Assembly (NCBI GenBank): GCA_034436335.1
Contig: DAOTVO010000047.1
Span: forward strand, 1 to 64,000
Source of the DNA: UBA877 sp034436335
GTDB lineage: Bacteria > Chloroflexota > Anaerolineae > Anaerolineales > Villigracilaceae
Direction of reading: 5' to 3'
Length of the DNA stretch: 64,000 nucleotides
The notes beneath the pieces are model-generated. The model made no database searches, was not told where the DNA came from, and saw only the letters and a program-made list of their open reading frames with translations. The position numbers were made by a program, and so were the translations under genes. Below, piece by piece: positions 17,048 through 23,872 of the stretch. Position 1 is the first letter of the stretch; each line of letters begins with the position of its first letter.

Positions 17048-17362
17048 ATGTCCGACTATAATCTCACCCCGGCCCCGCGCACCAGCACGATGGCCATTAT
17101 CAGCCTCATCGCCGGCATTCTTGGATTCTTACAGATTGTTCCCGTGATTGGCCCGATTGTGGCCGTCATCACCGGCCACATGGCGAAAAGCGAAATCAAA
17201 AAAAGCGGCGGCATGGTCGGAGGCGGAGGCTTGGCAACCGCAGGTCTGATTTTAGGCTATCTCATGATAGCCGTCGGAATTTGCGCGGCCTGCATTCTTG
17301 CCCTGGCCTTCGCCGGCTTGATCACCCTCCCGTTTACAGTCCCCACTTACAATACCTATTAG
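17048..17362 (+). CDS. DUF4190 family membrane protein
   Basis: 104 aa. After a short polar head (MSDYNLTPAPRTST) come two hydrophobic segments with the DUF4190 pattern: AIISLIAGILGF...IGPIVAVITGHMAKSEIK and a glycine-rich GGGGLATAGLILGY. Such proteins are small inner-membrane proteins of unknown role, often next to other short membrane proteins as here. Ribosome binding site AAGAGGAG is 6 bases before the ATG. The next gene starts 3 bp after the stop. Confidence 0.8.
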   Translation: MSDYNLTPAPRTSTMAIISLIAGILGFLQIVPVIGPIVAVITGHMAKSEIKKSGGMVGGGGLATAGLILGYLMIAVGICAACILALAFAGLITLPFTVPTYNTY

Positions 17363-17365
17363 TCC

Positions 17366-17557
17366 ATGAACGAGCCAGTTGTTCCCCCTCCTGCCGCGCA
17401 GCCATCCAAATTTCCCACTTGGGCAATCATCCTGATTGTCAGCGTGGTGCTGTGCTGTTGTTGTTTCGGAGCCCTTGGCTTGTTCCTGGCCTTTGGCGAC
17501 TCGATCCTGTACGAACTCGGCCTCTACCTGCTCCTGCCCCTCTCCGCCCTGTTCTAA
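17366..17557 (+). CDS. Small single-pass membrane protein with a CCCC cluster
   Basis: 63-aa protein: a proline-rich polar head (MNEPVVPPPAAQPSKFPTW), one hydrophobic segment IILIVSVVLCCCCFGALGLF with four consecutive cysteines, then a second short hydrophobic tail. No family is recognised. The cysteine cluster within or at the edge of the membrane could be a site of lipid modification or disulphide formation; that is speculation. It starts 3 bp after the DUF4190 stop, so translation is coupled. A strong bidirectional terminator follows directly, so it ends the operon. Confidence 0.65.
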   Translation: MNEPVVPPPAAQPSKFPTWAIILIVSVVLCCCCFGALGLFLAFGDSILYELGLYLLLPLSALF

Positions 17558-17559
17558 AA

Positions 17560-17601
17560 AAGACGGCCCCGGCGTGTTCAAGCGCCGGGGTCGAATTTTT
17601 T
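17560..17601. terminator. Bidirectional intrinsic terminator
   Basis: Stem CCCCGGCG (17567-17574) / CGCCGGGG (17583-17590) with TTTTTTA after it on the plus strand and an A-run before it (U-run for the minus strand). It ends both the membrane-protein operon and the thiamine operon. The minus-strand stop codon of the DUF402 gene lies in its loop. Confidence 0.85.
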
Positions 17602-18048
17602 ACTGAATATCTCCTGCAACTCCGCCAGCGCCGAGAGCGCCCGGGCGCGCGTTTCTGCATCCAGGTCGAGCGCGGCAAACTCCTCCTCGTCCAGCACCGT
17701 CTGCGTGCCGTCGGCAGAGACCCACAGGTCGAGCGCCAGATCAACATACGAAATCACCCCCTCCCCCTCCTCCACTGCCGGTTTGCCAACGTTGCAATAC
17801 CAGCCCTTCAGCGCCCCGTCCGCGCCGTGAATCTCGAAAATGTTGTACCAGCGGTCGGTGTAATAGACCTCCACAAACGGGTCGCCGCGCCGGACAGTGA
17901 CTCCCATAAACTCAAAATCGCGGCCGTTGAAGGGCGCTTCCAGGTGAATGGCCGTCCCCTCGCGGCGGGTCAGCGCGCCGGTGTAACGCCACACCTCCTC
18001 GCCCTGCAGGTTGCGTTTGATGACGGTGATGTCGCTCATGGCAGGCAT
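17578..18048 (-). CDS. DUF402 domain protein
   Basis: 156-aa (153 if ATG 18039 is used) small protein of the DUF402 fold, recognised from the pattern FVEVYYTDRWYNIFEIHGAD, GWYCNVGKP and ISYVDLALDLWV. Characterised relatives include nucleoside tri/diphosphate phosphatases (Ntdp) and an RNA-binding archaeal protein. The acidic residues around YVDLALDLWV...LDEEEF match the metal-binding part of the phosphatases. The start at 18039 would overlap the ABC-ATPase stop as ATGA and is as plausible as 18048. Being last in the TPP-riboswitch operon suggests, but does not prove, a link to thiamine phosphate metabolism. Confidence 0.78.
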   Translation of the reverse strand: MPAMSDITVIKRNLQGEEVWRYTGALTRREGTAIHLEAPFNGRDFEFMGVTVRRGDPFVEVYYTDRWYNIFEIHGADGALKGWYCNVGKPAVEEGEGVISYVDLALDLWVSADGTQTVLDEEEFAALDLDAETRARALSALAELQEIFSKKFDPGA

Positions 18049-19055
18049 TGTACCGCAGAGGGAAGCAATTCCAGCCGGATTTCTTCCCCAACTGGCGGCG
18101 CTTCATCAAGATAAAAGACCAGGCCGTTCTTCAACCGGACCTTGAACCTGTCCTGCTGAAAAGCCACATCCGCCACCCATCCGCGCAGACTCCCTTCCGG
18201 CGCGGCGCGGACCCGCTCCCTGCGCACCAGCAAATTGACCTTTTCTCCGGCCCGATGACGATGCCCGCAGGCGACGATGAACTCCCCGGCTGGCGTCTGC
18301 ACCATCCAGCCCTGCGGCGTGACCATGCGCACTTCCCCCTCCAGCAGGTTGCCCAGGCCGAGGAAATGCGCCGCCCAGGCCGAGACCGGATTGGCAGATA
18401 TATCCGCTGGCGCGCCCTGCTGAACGATGCGGCCCGCGTGCAGGAGCAAAACCCTATCGGCAATTGCAAACGCCTCAGATTGGTCGTGGGTCACGTAGAT
18501 GGCCGGGACGCCGCTCTCGCGCAGGATGCGGCGCAGTTCATCGAGCAAGTCGTCCTTGAGGACGCGGTCGAGCGCGCCGAGGGGTTCATCGAACATCAAC
18601 AGGCGCGGCCGGGGGGCCAACATGCGCGCCAGCGCCACCCGCTGCTGCTCGCCGCCGGAAAGATCGGTGACGCGCCGCTTCTCAAATCCCTGCAAATTGA
18701 CCTGTTTCAATATATTGGCTACGCGCAAAAATCTCTCGCCTTCCGAAAGACGCTGCATACGCAGACCAAAGGCCACGTTCTCCTCCACGTTCAGGTGCGG
18801 GAAGAGGGCATATTCCTGGAAGAACAGGCCAAAGTTTCGCTCGTGAGCGGGAACAGACGCCAGGTCCGCGCCGTCCCACAGGACGCGTCCCCCCTCCGGA
18901 ACCTCCAGCCCGGCGATGACGCGCAGCAGCGTGGACTTTCCGCTCCCCGAAGCGCCGAGCAGGCAAACGGTCTCGCCTGCCGAGACGGTGAAAGAGATGC
19001 CGGTCAGCAGGGGTTGGCCGTCGTAGGATTTGTGGATGTTTTCGACTTCGAGCAT
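18036..19055 (-). CDS. ABC transporter ATP-binding protein, thiamine/iron type (ThiQ/FbpC-like)
   Basis: 339-aa ATPase subunit of an importer. Walker A GASGSGKST, Q-loop in LFFQEYALFPHL, signature LSGGEQQRVALARML, Walker B LLMFDEPLGALD and switch His in VTHDQSEAF are all intact. A C-terminal TOBE-like domain (from about residue 240) is present. The ATG at 19055 is preferred over an upstream ATG at 19097 because GGAGG lies 8 bases before it. The longer start would also read through the 19-bp palindrome at 19075-19093. It is encoded after the permease and substrate-binding genes and a thiamine pyrophosphokinase behind a TPP riboswitch, so thiamine uptake is the likely role. Confidence 0.88.
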   Translation of the reverse strand: MLEVENIHKSYDGQPLLTGISFTVSAGETVCLLGASGSGKSTLLRVIAGLEVPEGGRVLWDGADLASVPAHERNFGLFFQEYALFPHLNVEENVAFGLRMQRLSEGERFLRVANILKQVNLQGFEKRRVTDLSGGEQQRVALARMLAPRPRLLMFDEPLGALDRVLKDDLLDELRRILRESGVPAIYVTHDQSEAFAIADRVLLLHAGRIVQQGAPADISANPVSAWAAHFLGLGNLLEGEVRMVTPQGWMVQTPAGEFIVACGHRHRAGEKVNLLVRRERVRAAPEGSLRGWVADVAFQQDRFKVRLKNGLVFYLDEAPPVGEEIRLELLPSAVQCLP

Positions 19056-19074
19056 AGAAAGTACCTCCGGGGAA

Positions 19075-19093
19075 CGCAAGATAGTATCTTGCG
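19075..19093. repeat. Perfect 19-bp palindrome between thiP-like and thiQ-like genes
   Basis: CGCAAGATA-G-TATCTTGCG is a perfect 9+1+9 inverted repeat lying 4 bp after the permease stop and 19 bp before the ATPase start. It could be a dispersed palindromic repeat, an mRNA processing hairpin or an operator. It has no U-run and so is not a terminator. Confidence 0.7.
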
Positions 19094-19097
19094 CCAC

Positions 19098-20807
19098 TTA
19101 GAATTCGCCCGCGCCGGGGAGACGCAATTTTTCGATGAGCAAAATACCTGCGCCGGTAACGAACATCAGCAGGGTGGCCATGGCCATCGCCTGGCCATAG
19201 TTCAGGCCGCCGGGCTGAGAGAGGAAACGGTAAATAGCCGTCGTCAAGGTCGGATATTCGGGGCGGGCAACGAGGGCGGTGGCGCCAAATTCGCCCAGTG
19301 AGACGGTAAAGGCGAACACGCCCGCCGAGAGGACGGCGCGGCGCGCCAGCGGCCAATCCACGCGGCGGCGCGTTTCGGCGGGAGAAGCGCCCAGCACAGC
19401 GGCGGCCTCCCGCAGACGGGCCGGGATGGAGGCCAGCGCCGGCTGGAGGGTGCGGATGACAAACGGCAGGGCAATGACGGTGTGCGCCAGCGGCACCAGC
19501 CAGGGCGAAGTGAGGAGACGGCCAAACGCCAGGAGATACCCCAGCCCCAATGTGACCGCCGAAGCACCGAGCGGCAGGATGAGCAGCGGGTCGAGCAGAT
19601 GCGTCAGCCGCCCGGGGCGCGCCAGCGCCGCCGCGGCCGGAAAGCCGATCCCCAGCGACAGCAGGACGGTCAGCGAGGCGTAGCCCAGCGAATTGACCAG
19701 CGCCCGCCCCGGCGGGACATAGAAGAGCGAGCCGCGCCGGTTGATAAAGAGTTCTTCATAATAATCGGTCGTCAGGCCATACTGCACCTGGCCACGCTGG
19801 CCGAGGTCGGCTTCGAGGCGGGTCAGCGAGCGGAGGGGCAGAGAGACAAGAGGTAAAAAGTAAAAAGTAAAGAGGCAGAAGGAAAGGGTGAGAAGGAAGA
19901 GACGCTGGGGGAACGTGCGCGGGCGGGCAGGCGGGACGGGGCGCGGCTGGACCGTTACGGCCGCGCGGGTCACGAGGCGGGTGTAGAGCACCGAAAAGAG
20001 CAGCGTGCAGAGAAGTTGAATCAGCGACAGCCAGACGGCAAGCGGCAAATTGAAGAGGTGAACAGCCTGCAGGTAGATTTCCACTTCCAGGGTGGCAAAC
20101 TGCGGCCCGCCGAGCAGAAGAACAACGCCGAAACTGGTAAAGTCAAAGAGGAAGACCAGCAGCGAGGCCGCCAGCAGGGACGGCAGGAGCATCGGCAGGG
20201 TGAGGCGCCAAAACACCTGCCGCCCATCTGCACCGAGAGAGCGGGCGGCCTGTTCGAGGCGTGGGTCGAGGTGCGCCAGGGCGTTGCCCACCAGGCGGAC
20301 GACGACGGTCATGTTGTAGAAGACATGCGCCGCCAGAATCGCCCCCAGCGTGCCGACAAACGTCACCGGCGGCGCGTCCAGGTCGAAGAGGCGCATCAGG
20401 GCGATGTTCAACCAGCCGCGCGGCCCCAGCCAGGCGTTGAACCCGGCCGCCACCACCACCGTCGGCAGCATGAACGGGATGGCCGTCAGCAGGCGCAGAA
20501 AGCCGCGGCCGGGGAAGTCGAAGCGGGCAAAGAGAAAGGCTGCCGGGAGACCAACAGCAAGGGTCAACAGGGTGGAAAGCAAGGCTTGGTAGAAAGTAAA
20601 AAGTAAGGAGCGAGAAGTGAGGAGGGCCGCAGAGGCATCGAGGGTTGAGAAGTCCAAGCCTTGCAGAAAGATGCGCGCCAGCGGGTAGAAGAAGAATAGT
20701 CCGAAGAACAACCCCGCCGCCAGCAGGGCCGTCAGACCATACACTCTTCTCTGACCGAAACGGCCGCGGCTCACGGGAAGACGGTCTCCGTCCAGCGGGC
20801 AATCCAC
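19098..20807 (-). CDS. ABC transporter permease, two-domain thiamine/iron type (ThiP-like)
   Basis: 569-aa permease with two fused binding-protein-dependent transport domains and about 12 membrane segments. Two cytoplasmic EAA loops are visible: EQAARSLGADGRQVFWRLTL and REAAAVLGASPAETRRRVDW. This double-domain layout is typical of ThiP and FbpB. The ATG at 20807 overlaps the binding-protein gene by 37 bp; a GTG at 20744 preceded by AGAGAAG is a good alternative and loses no membrane segment. Two short stretches (near 19851-19900 and 20592-20625) are GTAAAAA-type dispersed repeats read in frame as FTFYF and LLFTFY. Thiamine (or its precursor) is the inferred substrate, from the riboswitch and the kinase in the operon. 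Confidence 0.87.
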   Translation of the reverse strand: MDCPLDGDRLPVSRGRFGQRRVYGLTALLAAGLFFGLFFFYPLARIFLQGLDFSTLDASAALLTSRSLLFTFYQALLSTLLTLAVGLPAAFLFARFDFPGRGFLRLLTAIPFMLPTVVVAAGFNAWLGPRGWLNIALMRLFDLDAPPVTFVGTLGAILAAHVFYNMTVVVRLVGNALAHLDPRLEQAARSLGADGRQVFWRLTLPMLLPSLLAASLLVFLFDFTSFGVVLLLGGPQFATLEVEIYLQAVHLFNLPLAVWLSLIQLLCTLLFSVLYTRLVTRAAVTVQPRPVPPARPRTFPQRLFLLTLSFCLFTFYFLPLVSLPLRSLTRLEADLGQRGQVQYGLTTDYYEELFINRRGSLFYVPPGRALVNSLGYASLTVLLSLGIGFPAAAALARPGRLTHLLDPLLILPLGASAVTLGLGYLLAFGRLLTSPWLVPLAHTVIALPFVIRTLQPALASIPARLREAAAVLGASPAETRRRVDWPLARRAVLSAGVFAFTVSLGEFGATALVARPEYPTLTTAIYRFLSQPGGLNYGQAMAMATLLMFVTGAGILLIEKLRLPGAGEF

Positions 20808-21814
20808 TCGTCGCGGCGGGCGGCAATCAACGCCGGGTCGAGCGAGGCGGGCTGTTCGGCCGTCTGCGCCCAGCGGACGAATTCAGGCGGCAAAGCGGCA
20901 GATGAATTGACCGGATAAACGAACATCTGCAGGGGCATGTCCTCCTGGAAGGTTACATTGAGCATGAAGTCCACGAACTTCTCGGCCAGGGCGCGATGGG
21001 GTGTGCCGTTGAGGATGCCGACAAACTCGATTTGACGGTAGCAGGCGCCGGGTCCGAGAACCGAGGCGGTAGGGGCTTCGTCCACCGGCGGGTCGGCGAA
21101 GATGAATTCCGCCGCCGGGCTGGAGGCGTAAGAGACGACCAGCGGCTGCGGTCCGCGTCCGGAGGAGGCGGAGAAGTTGGTGTAGTAGGCCGTGCTCCAG
21201 CCGTCCACCACCGTCAGGCCGTTGTCGCGCAGGGCAGCCCAGAAGTCGAGGTAGCCGGGGTCGCCGTATTGGGCGATGGTCGCCAGCAGGAAGGCCAGGC
21301 CGGGGGAGGAGGTGGCCGGGTTTTCTACCACCAGCAGGTCGGCGTATTCTGGCTTGAGCAGGTCATCGAGCGTCTGCGGGACCGGCAGGCCGCGCTCGGC
21401 AAACCAGGCTTTGTCGTAGTTGAGGCAGACATCGCCAAAGTCCACCGGCAGGGCGCGGTGAGTGGGGTCGAGTTCGAACCCGTCGGGGATGGCGGCCAGG
21501 AGCGGCGACTCGTAGGCTTCGAAGATGCCCTCTTCCAGGGCACGGGAGAGGAAGGTGTTGTCCACCCCGTAGAAAATGTCGGCCAGGGGGGCGTTCTTGC
21601 TCAGGATGGCCTTGTTGAGGGCTTCGCCGGTGTCGCCGCTTGCAAGGAAGACGACTTCGACGTTGTTGGCTTGTTCGAAGGCGGCAATCACGTCTTCGCT
21701 GACGGCAAACGAGTCGTGCGTCATGACGGTCAGGGTGGCCGGGGCGGAGGGCGCACAGGAGGCGAGGAGGGTGAGAAGGAAAAGGGAAGAGGTGAGAAGG
21801 AAAATGCGTTTCAT
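20771..21814 (-). CDS. Thiamine ABC transporter substrate-binding lipoprotein (ThiB-like)
   Basis: 347 aa from the ATG at 21814, chosen because AAGGAG precedes it. A lipoprotein signal (hydrophobic LLTSSLFLLTLLASC) ends at the lipobox cysteine, so the mature protein is anchored outside the membrane. The body is a type-2 periplasmic-binding fold: TLTVMTHDSFAVSEDVIAAF, then LADIFYGVDN, PVDFGDVCLNYD, VVENPATSSPGLAFLLA and GWSTAYYTNFS. The MTHDSF start and the tyrosine/tryptophan-rich later segments match ThiB. A perfect 14-bp direct repeat (21770-21783 and 21791-21804) encodes the signal peptide. It follows thiamine pyrophosphokinase in the riboswitch operon. Confidence 0.88.
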   Translation of the reverse strand: MKRIFLLTSSLFLLTLLASCAPSAPATLTVMTHDSFAVSEDVIAAFEQANNVEVVFLASGDTGEALNKAILSKNAPLADIFYGVDNTFLSRALEEGIFEAYESPLLAAIPDGFELDPTHRALPVDFGDVCLNYDKAWFAERGLPVPQTLDDLLKPEYADLLVVENPATSSPGLAFLLATIAQYGDPGYLDFWAALRDNGLTVVDGWSTAYYTNFSASSGRGPQPLVVSYASSPAAEFIFADPPVDEAPTASVLGPGACYRQIEFVGILNGTPHRALAEKFVDFMLNVTFQEDMPLQMFVYPVNSSAALPPEFVRWAQTAEQPASLDPALIAARRDEWIARWTETVFP

Positions 21815-21863
21815 AGGACTCCTTTTGTATTCAGTCACAGATAAACACAGATGGACACGGGTT

Positions 21864-22508
21864 TTAGGAGGAACGGCGGTGGACGACGAGCAGGAGGCCG
21901 CTTTCGAGTTCGATGACGGCGGAGGGGTCGAGCATCTGGTTGCTGACGCCGCGCGTTTTATGCGGCTGGAGGGTTTCGCCGAAAAGGGGCCAGCGCAGGC
22001 CGCGCGTGCGGACTCCGGCCGCCGGGCCGCCCCAGGGGAGCAGGGAGACGATGTCGCCTGCTGCGCCGTGGACCTCGCGCCGGCCGCGCACGAAGAAGGC
22101 TTCCTCCCGCCCGTCGTCGAGGCGAATGTTGAGGGCTGCCAGGCGCGGGTCGGTGAGCAGGGAGAGGTTGGCGAGGGTCTGGTCGAGGCGGCCGCCGAGG
22201 GCAGCCAGGAGGACGATTTCGGTACAGCCCTGCCGGAGGGCGTACTCGAGGGCCAGTTCGAGGTCGGTTTCGTCCTTGTCGGCGGGGTGCTGGAGGAGGC
22301 GCGCTCCCTGGCGCTCGGCCTGTTGGCGGTCAGCAGGGAGGAGTGAATCCAAGTCGCCGATGATGACGGAGGGGGTCAGGCCCAGCGACAAAGCGTGGCG
22401 CGTGCCGCCGTCGGCGGCGATGAGGAGGCAGGTGGGGTCAATCAAACGGCGTGCCAGTTCCGGGTCGGGAAGCGAGCCGTTGACAAAGATGATGGCGCGG
22501 CTGGTCAT
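21864..22508 (-). CDS. Thiamine pyrophosphokinase
   Basis: 214 aa from the ATG at 22508; an upstream in-frame extension would read through the riboswitch terminator and is rejected. It transfers pyrophosphate from ATP to thiamine to give TPP. Motifs: AADGGTRHAL, SVIIGDLDSL and the metal/ATP site DKDETDLELALEYA, then GGRLDQTLANL, all typical of the family. It is the first gene after a TPP riboswitch with an intrinsic terminator. It is followed by a ThiBPQ-like importer, so uptake and activation of thiamine form one regulated unit. The 50-bp gap to the binding-protein gene holds a short CACAGATAAACACAGATGG-type dispersed repeat fragment. Confidence 0.93.
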   Translation of the reverse strand: MTSRAIIFVNGSLPDPELARRLIDPTCLLIAADGGTRHALSLGLTPSVIIGDLDSLLPADRQQAERQGARLLQHPADKDETDLELALEYALRQGCTEIVLLAALGGRLDQTLANLSLLTDPRLAALNIRLDDGREEAFFVRGRREVHGAAGDIVSLLPWGGPAAGVRTRGLRWPLFGETLQPHKTRGVSNQMLDPSAVIELESGLLLVVHRRSS

Positions 22509-22520
22509 GCGATTACCTGT

Positions 22521-22550
22521 CAAAAAGAAAATCCTCCGCCGGGGGAGGAT
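22521..22550 (-). terminator. Riboswitch-controlled intrinsic terminator
   Basis: On the minus strand, ATCCTCC/GGAGGAT (22544-22550 with 22531-22537) closes a GC-rich hairpin followed by TTTTCTTTTT. It lies between the TPP aptamer and the kinase ATG at 22508. The aptamer's 3' GGAGGGA could compete for pairing, giving ligand-dependent termination. Confidence 0.85.
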
Positions 22551-22568
22551 GGTGTTGCGAGCGTTGCA

Positions 22569-22656
22569 TCCCTCCGCCGGCATTATCCGGGTCAGGTTCT
22601 GCGGGTCGAGCGTGATACGCTCCTCTCAGCCTGTCTGTACCACAGGCTCCCCGTTG
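22569..22656 (-). promoter_or_regulatory. TPP riboswitch (THI element)
   Basis: Reading the minus strand, GGGGAGCC (22652-22645), GGCTGAGAGGA, then ACCCGCAGAACCTGACCCGG and ATAATGCCGGCGGAGGGA (ending at 22569) reproduce the conserved TPP aptamer in order. It controls the downstream operon (kinase, ThiB-, ThiP- and ThiQ-like, DUF402). A weak extended -10 promoter TGGTAAAAT (-10 at 22670-22675) lies just upstream, so the operon probably has its own promoter. Confidence 0.95.
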
Positions 22657-22686
22657 GGTTGTGGGGTTTATTTTACCAGAATTCGG

Positions 22687-23478
22687 TCAGCGCACGCGGC
22701 GCTTCCATTCTTCCTTGAGTTGCAATTCGCGCGGGCTTTCACCCGATTCGAGCGCCAAGAAGTCGGCCATCAGGCGGTGGAACTTGGAACTTTCATCAAG
22801 CATGGGGAAGTGGCCGGATTCTTCGAGGATGATTTGATGGACTGTTCGGGGCATAGCCATAATACGTTCATAGTCCATGATTTCGATGGCCGGGTCAAAC
22901 TGACCATGGACAACCAGACAAGGGGTGGTCAAAGAGTCCATCGTGGGCAGAACGCTCATGGCATCGAGGCTGTTGAGGGAAGCGGTAATGGCCTGCGGGT
23001 CGGCCTTGGAGGCGTCGAGGCGGACGGGTTCGGTGAGCGGGTTTTTGCCCAGGAGCCAGTCCACCAGGTCGGCCGGGGAGGCCGGGTTACGCAGGCGGGG
23101 AGAGACCGCTTTGATTTCAAAGGGGACGCTGACAATCATCAAGCGGTCCACCATGGCAGGGAATTTGCGGGCAAAGAGGGCGGCAACGAGAGCCCCCAAG
23201 CCATGGCCGATGAGGGCAACTTTGCCGATACCCATTTCTTCCATGAAGTTCTGCAACAGAGCGGTCTGTTTTTCGAGGGAATAGTCGGCGACATCCTTGG
23301 ATGAGTCGCCAAAGCCCCACAGGTCGAGCGCGTAGGCGCGGAACGAGACGGACGCGGCCTGCATGGCGGGGACCCAGTAACGCCAGGAGCCCACCCAGCC
23401 GTGCAGGAAGATGACCGGACGGCCGCGTCCGAGCACTTCGTAATGCACCATTTTGTCATCAATGATGATAGCGCTCAT
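22687..23478 (-). CDS. Alpha/beta hydrolase-fold protein lacking the nucleophile serine
   Basis: 263 aa, alpha/beta hydrolase fold with the oxyanion-hole segment VIFLHGWVGSW. The nucleophile elbow reads IGHGLGALVA: the Ser of GxSxG is Gly, and the DNA (GGC CAT GGC TTG GGG) leaves no doubt about the base calls shown. The acid (GQFDPA) and His (ESGHFPML) remain. The start MSAIIIDDKMVHYEVLGRGR closely resembles the paralogue at 35260-36054 (ITTDQGIVHYEVYGRGR), which keeps its serine. It is therefore a duplicated and probably non-hydrolytic protein, perhaps binding a ligand or partner. It is the last gene of the ten-gene operon, 15 bp after the lone receiver. Confidence 0.85.
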   Translation of the reverse strand: MSAIIIDDKMVHYEVLGRGRPVIFLHGWVGSWRYWVPAMQAASVSFRAYALDLWGFGDSSKDVADYSLEKQTALLQNFMEEMGIGKVALIGHGLGALVAALFARKFPAMVDRLMIVSVPFEIKAVSPRLRNPASPADLVDWLLGKNPLTEPVRLDASKADPQAITASLNSLDAMSVLPTMDSLTTPCLVVHGQFDPAIEIMDYERIMAMPRTVHQIILEESGHFPMLDESSKFHRLMADFLALESGESPRELQLKEEWKRRVR

Positions 23479-23493
23479 GTTACCTTGTGAGGG

Positions 23494-23868
23494 TTACTGA
23501 CCGTATTTTTGCAAGACTTCCTGAACGCGGAGAATCAATTGGTCGGGAGCAAAAGGCTTAAGCATGTACTCGACTGCCCCGACTTGCAAGCCGGTTTGGA
23601 TTTCAGAATCCTGGCCTTTGGCCGAGAGAAAGACCACGGGGACATCTTTCAGGTTGGGGTCGGCTTTCATAAGCGCGCAGGCTTCGTAGCCGGTCATGCG
23701 CGGCATGCGCACATCCATCAAAATCAAGTCGGGCTTGTTCTGACGGGCCAGATTGACGGCTTCTTCGCCGTTGGCGGCGGCGGCTACCTGGTAACCCGCA
23801 AATTGGAGAGTAAATACAATCAGGTCGCGTATATCCCGTTCATCTTCTGCTATCAATATTTTTGCCAT
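23494..23868 (-). CDS. Single-domain response regulator (CheY-like)
   Basis: 124 aa from the ATG at 23868, preceded by GAGGAG; a longer start at 23883 overlaps the kinase gene. It is a complete receiver: acidic pair in ILIAEDERD, phosphoacceptor in LILMDVRMPRMTG, Ser/Thr position in VVFLSAKG and Lys in YMLKPFAP. There is no output domain, so it acts through protein contact or as a phosphorelay step. It starts 4 bp after the stop of the giant histidine kinase, its obvious cognate kinase. Confidence 0.93.
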   Translation of the reverse strand: MAKILIAEDERDIRDLIVFTLQFAGYQVAAAANGEEAVNLARQNKPDLILMDVRMPRMTGYEACALMKADPNLKDVPVVFLSAKGQDSEIQTGLQVGAVEYMLKPFAPDQLILRVQEVLQKYGQ

Positions 23869-23872
23869 GTTG

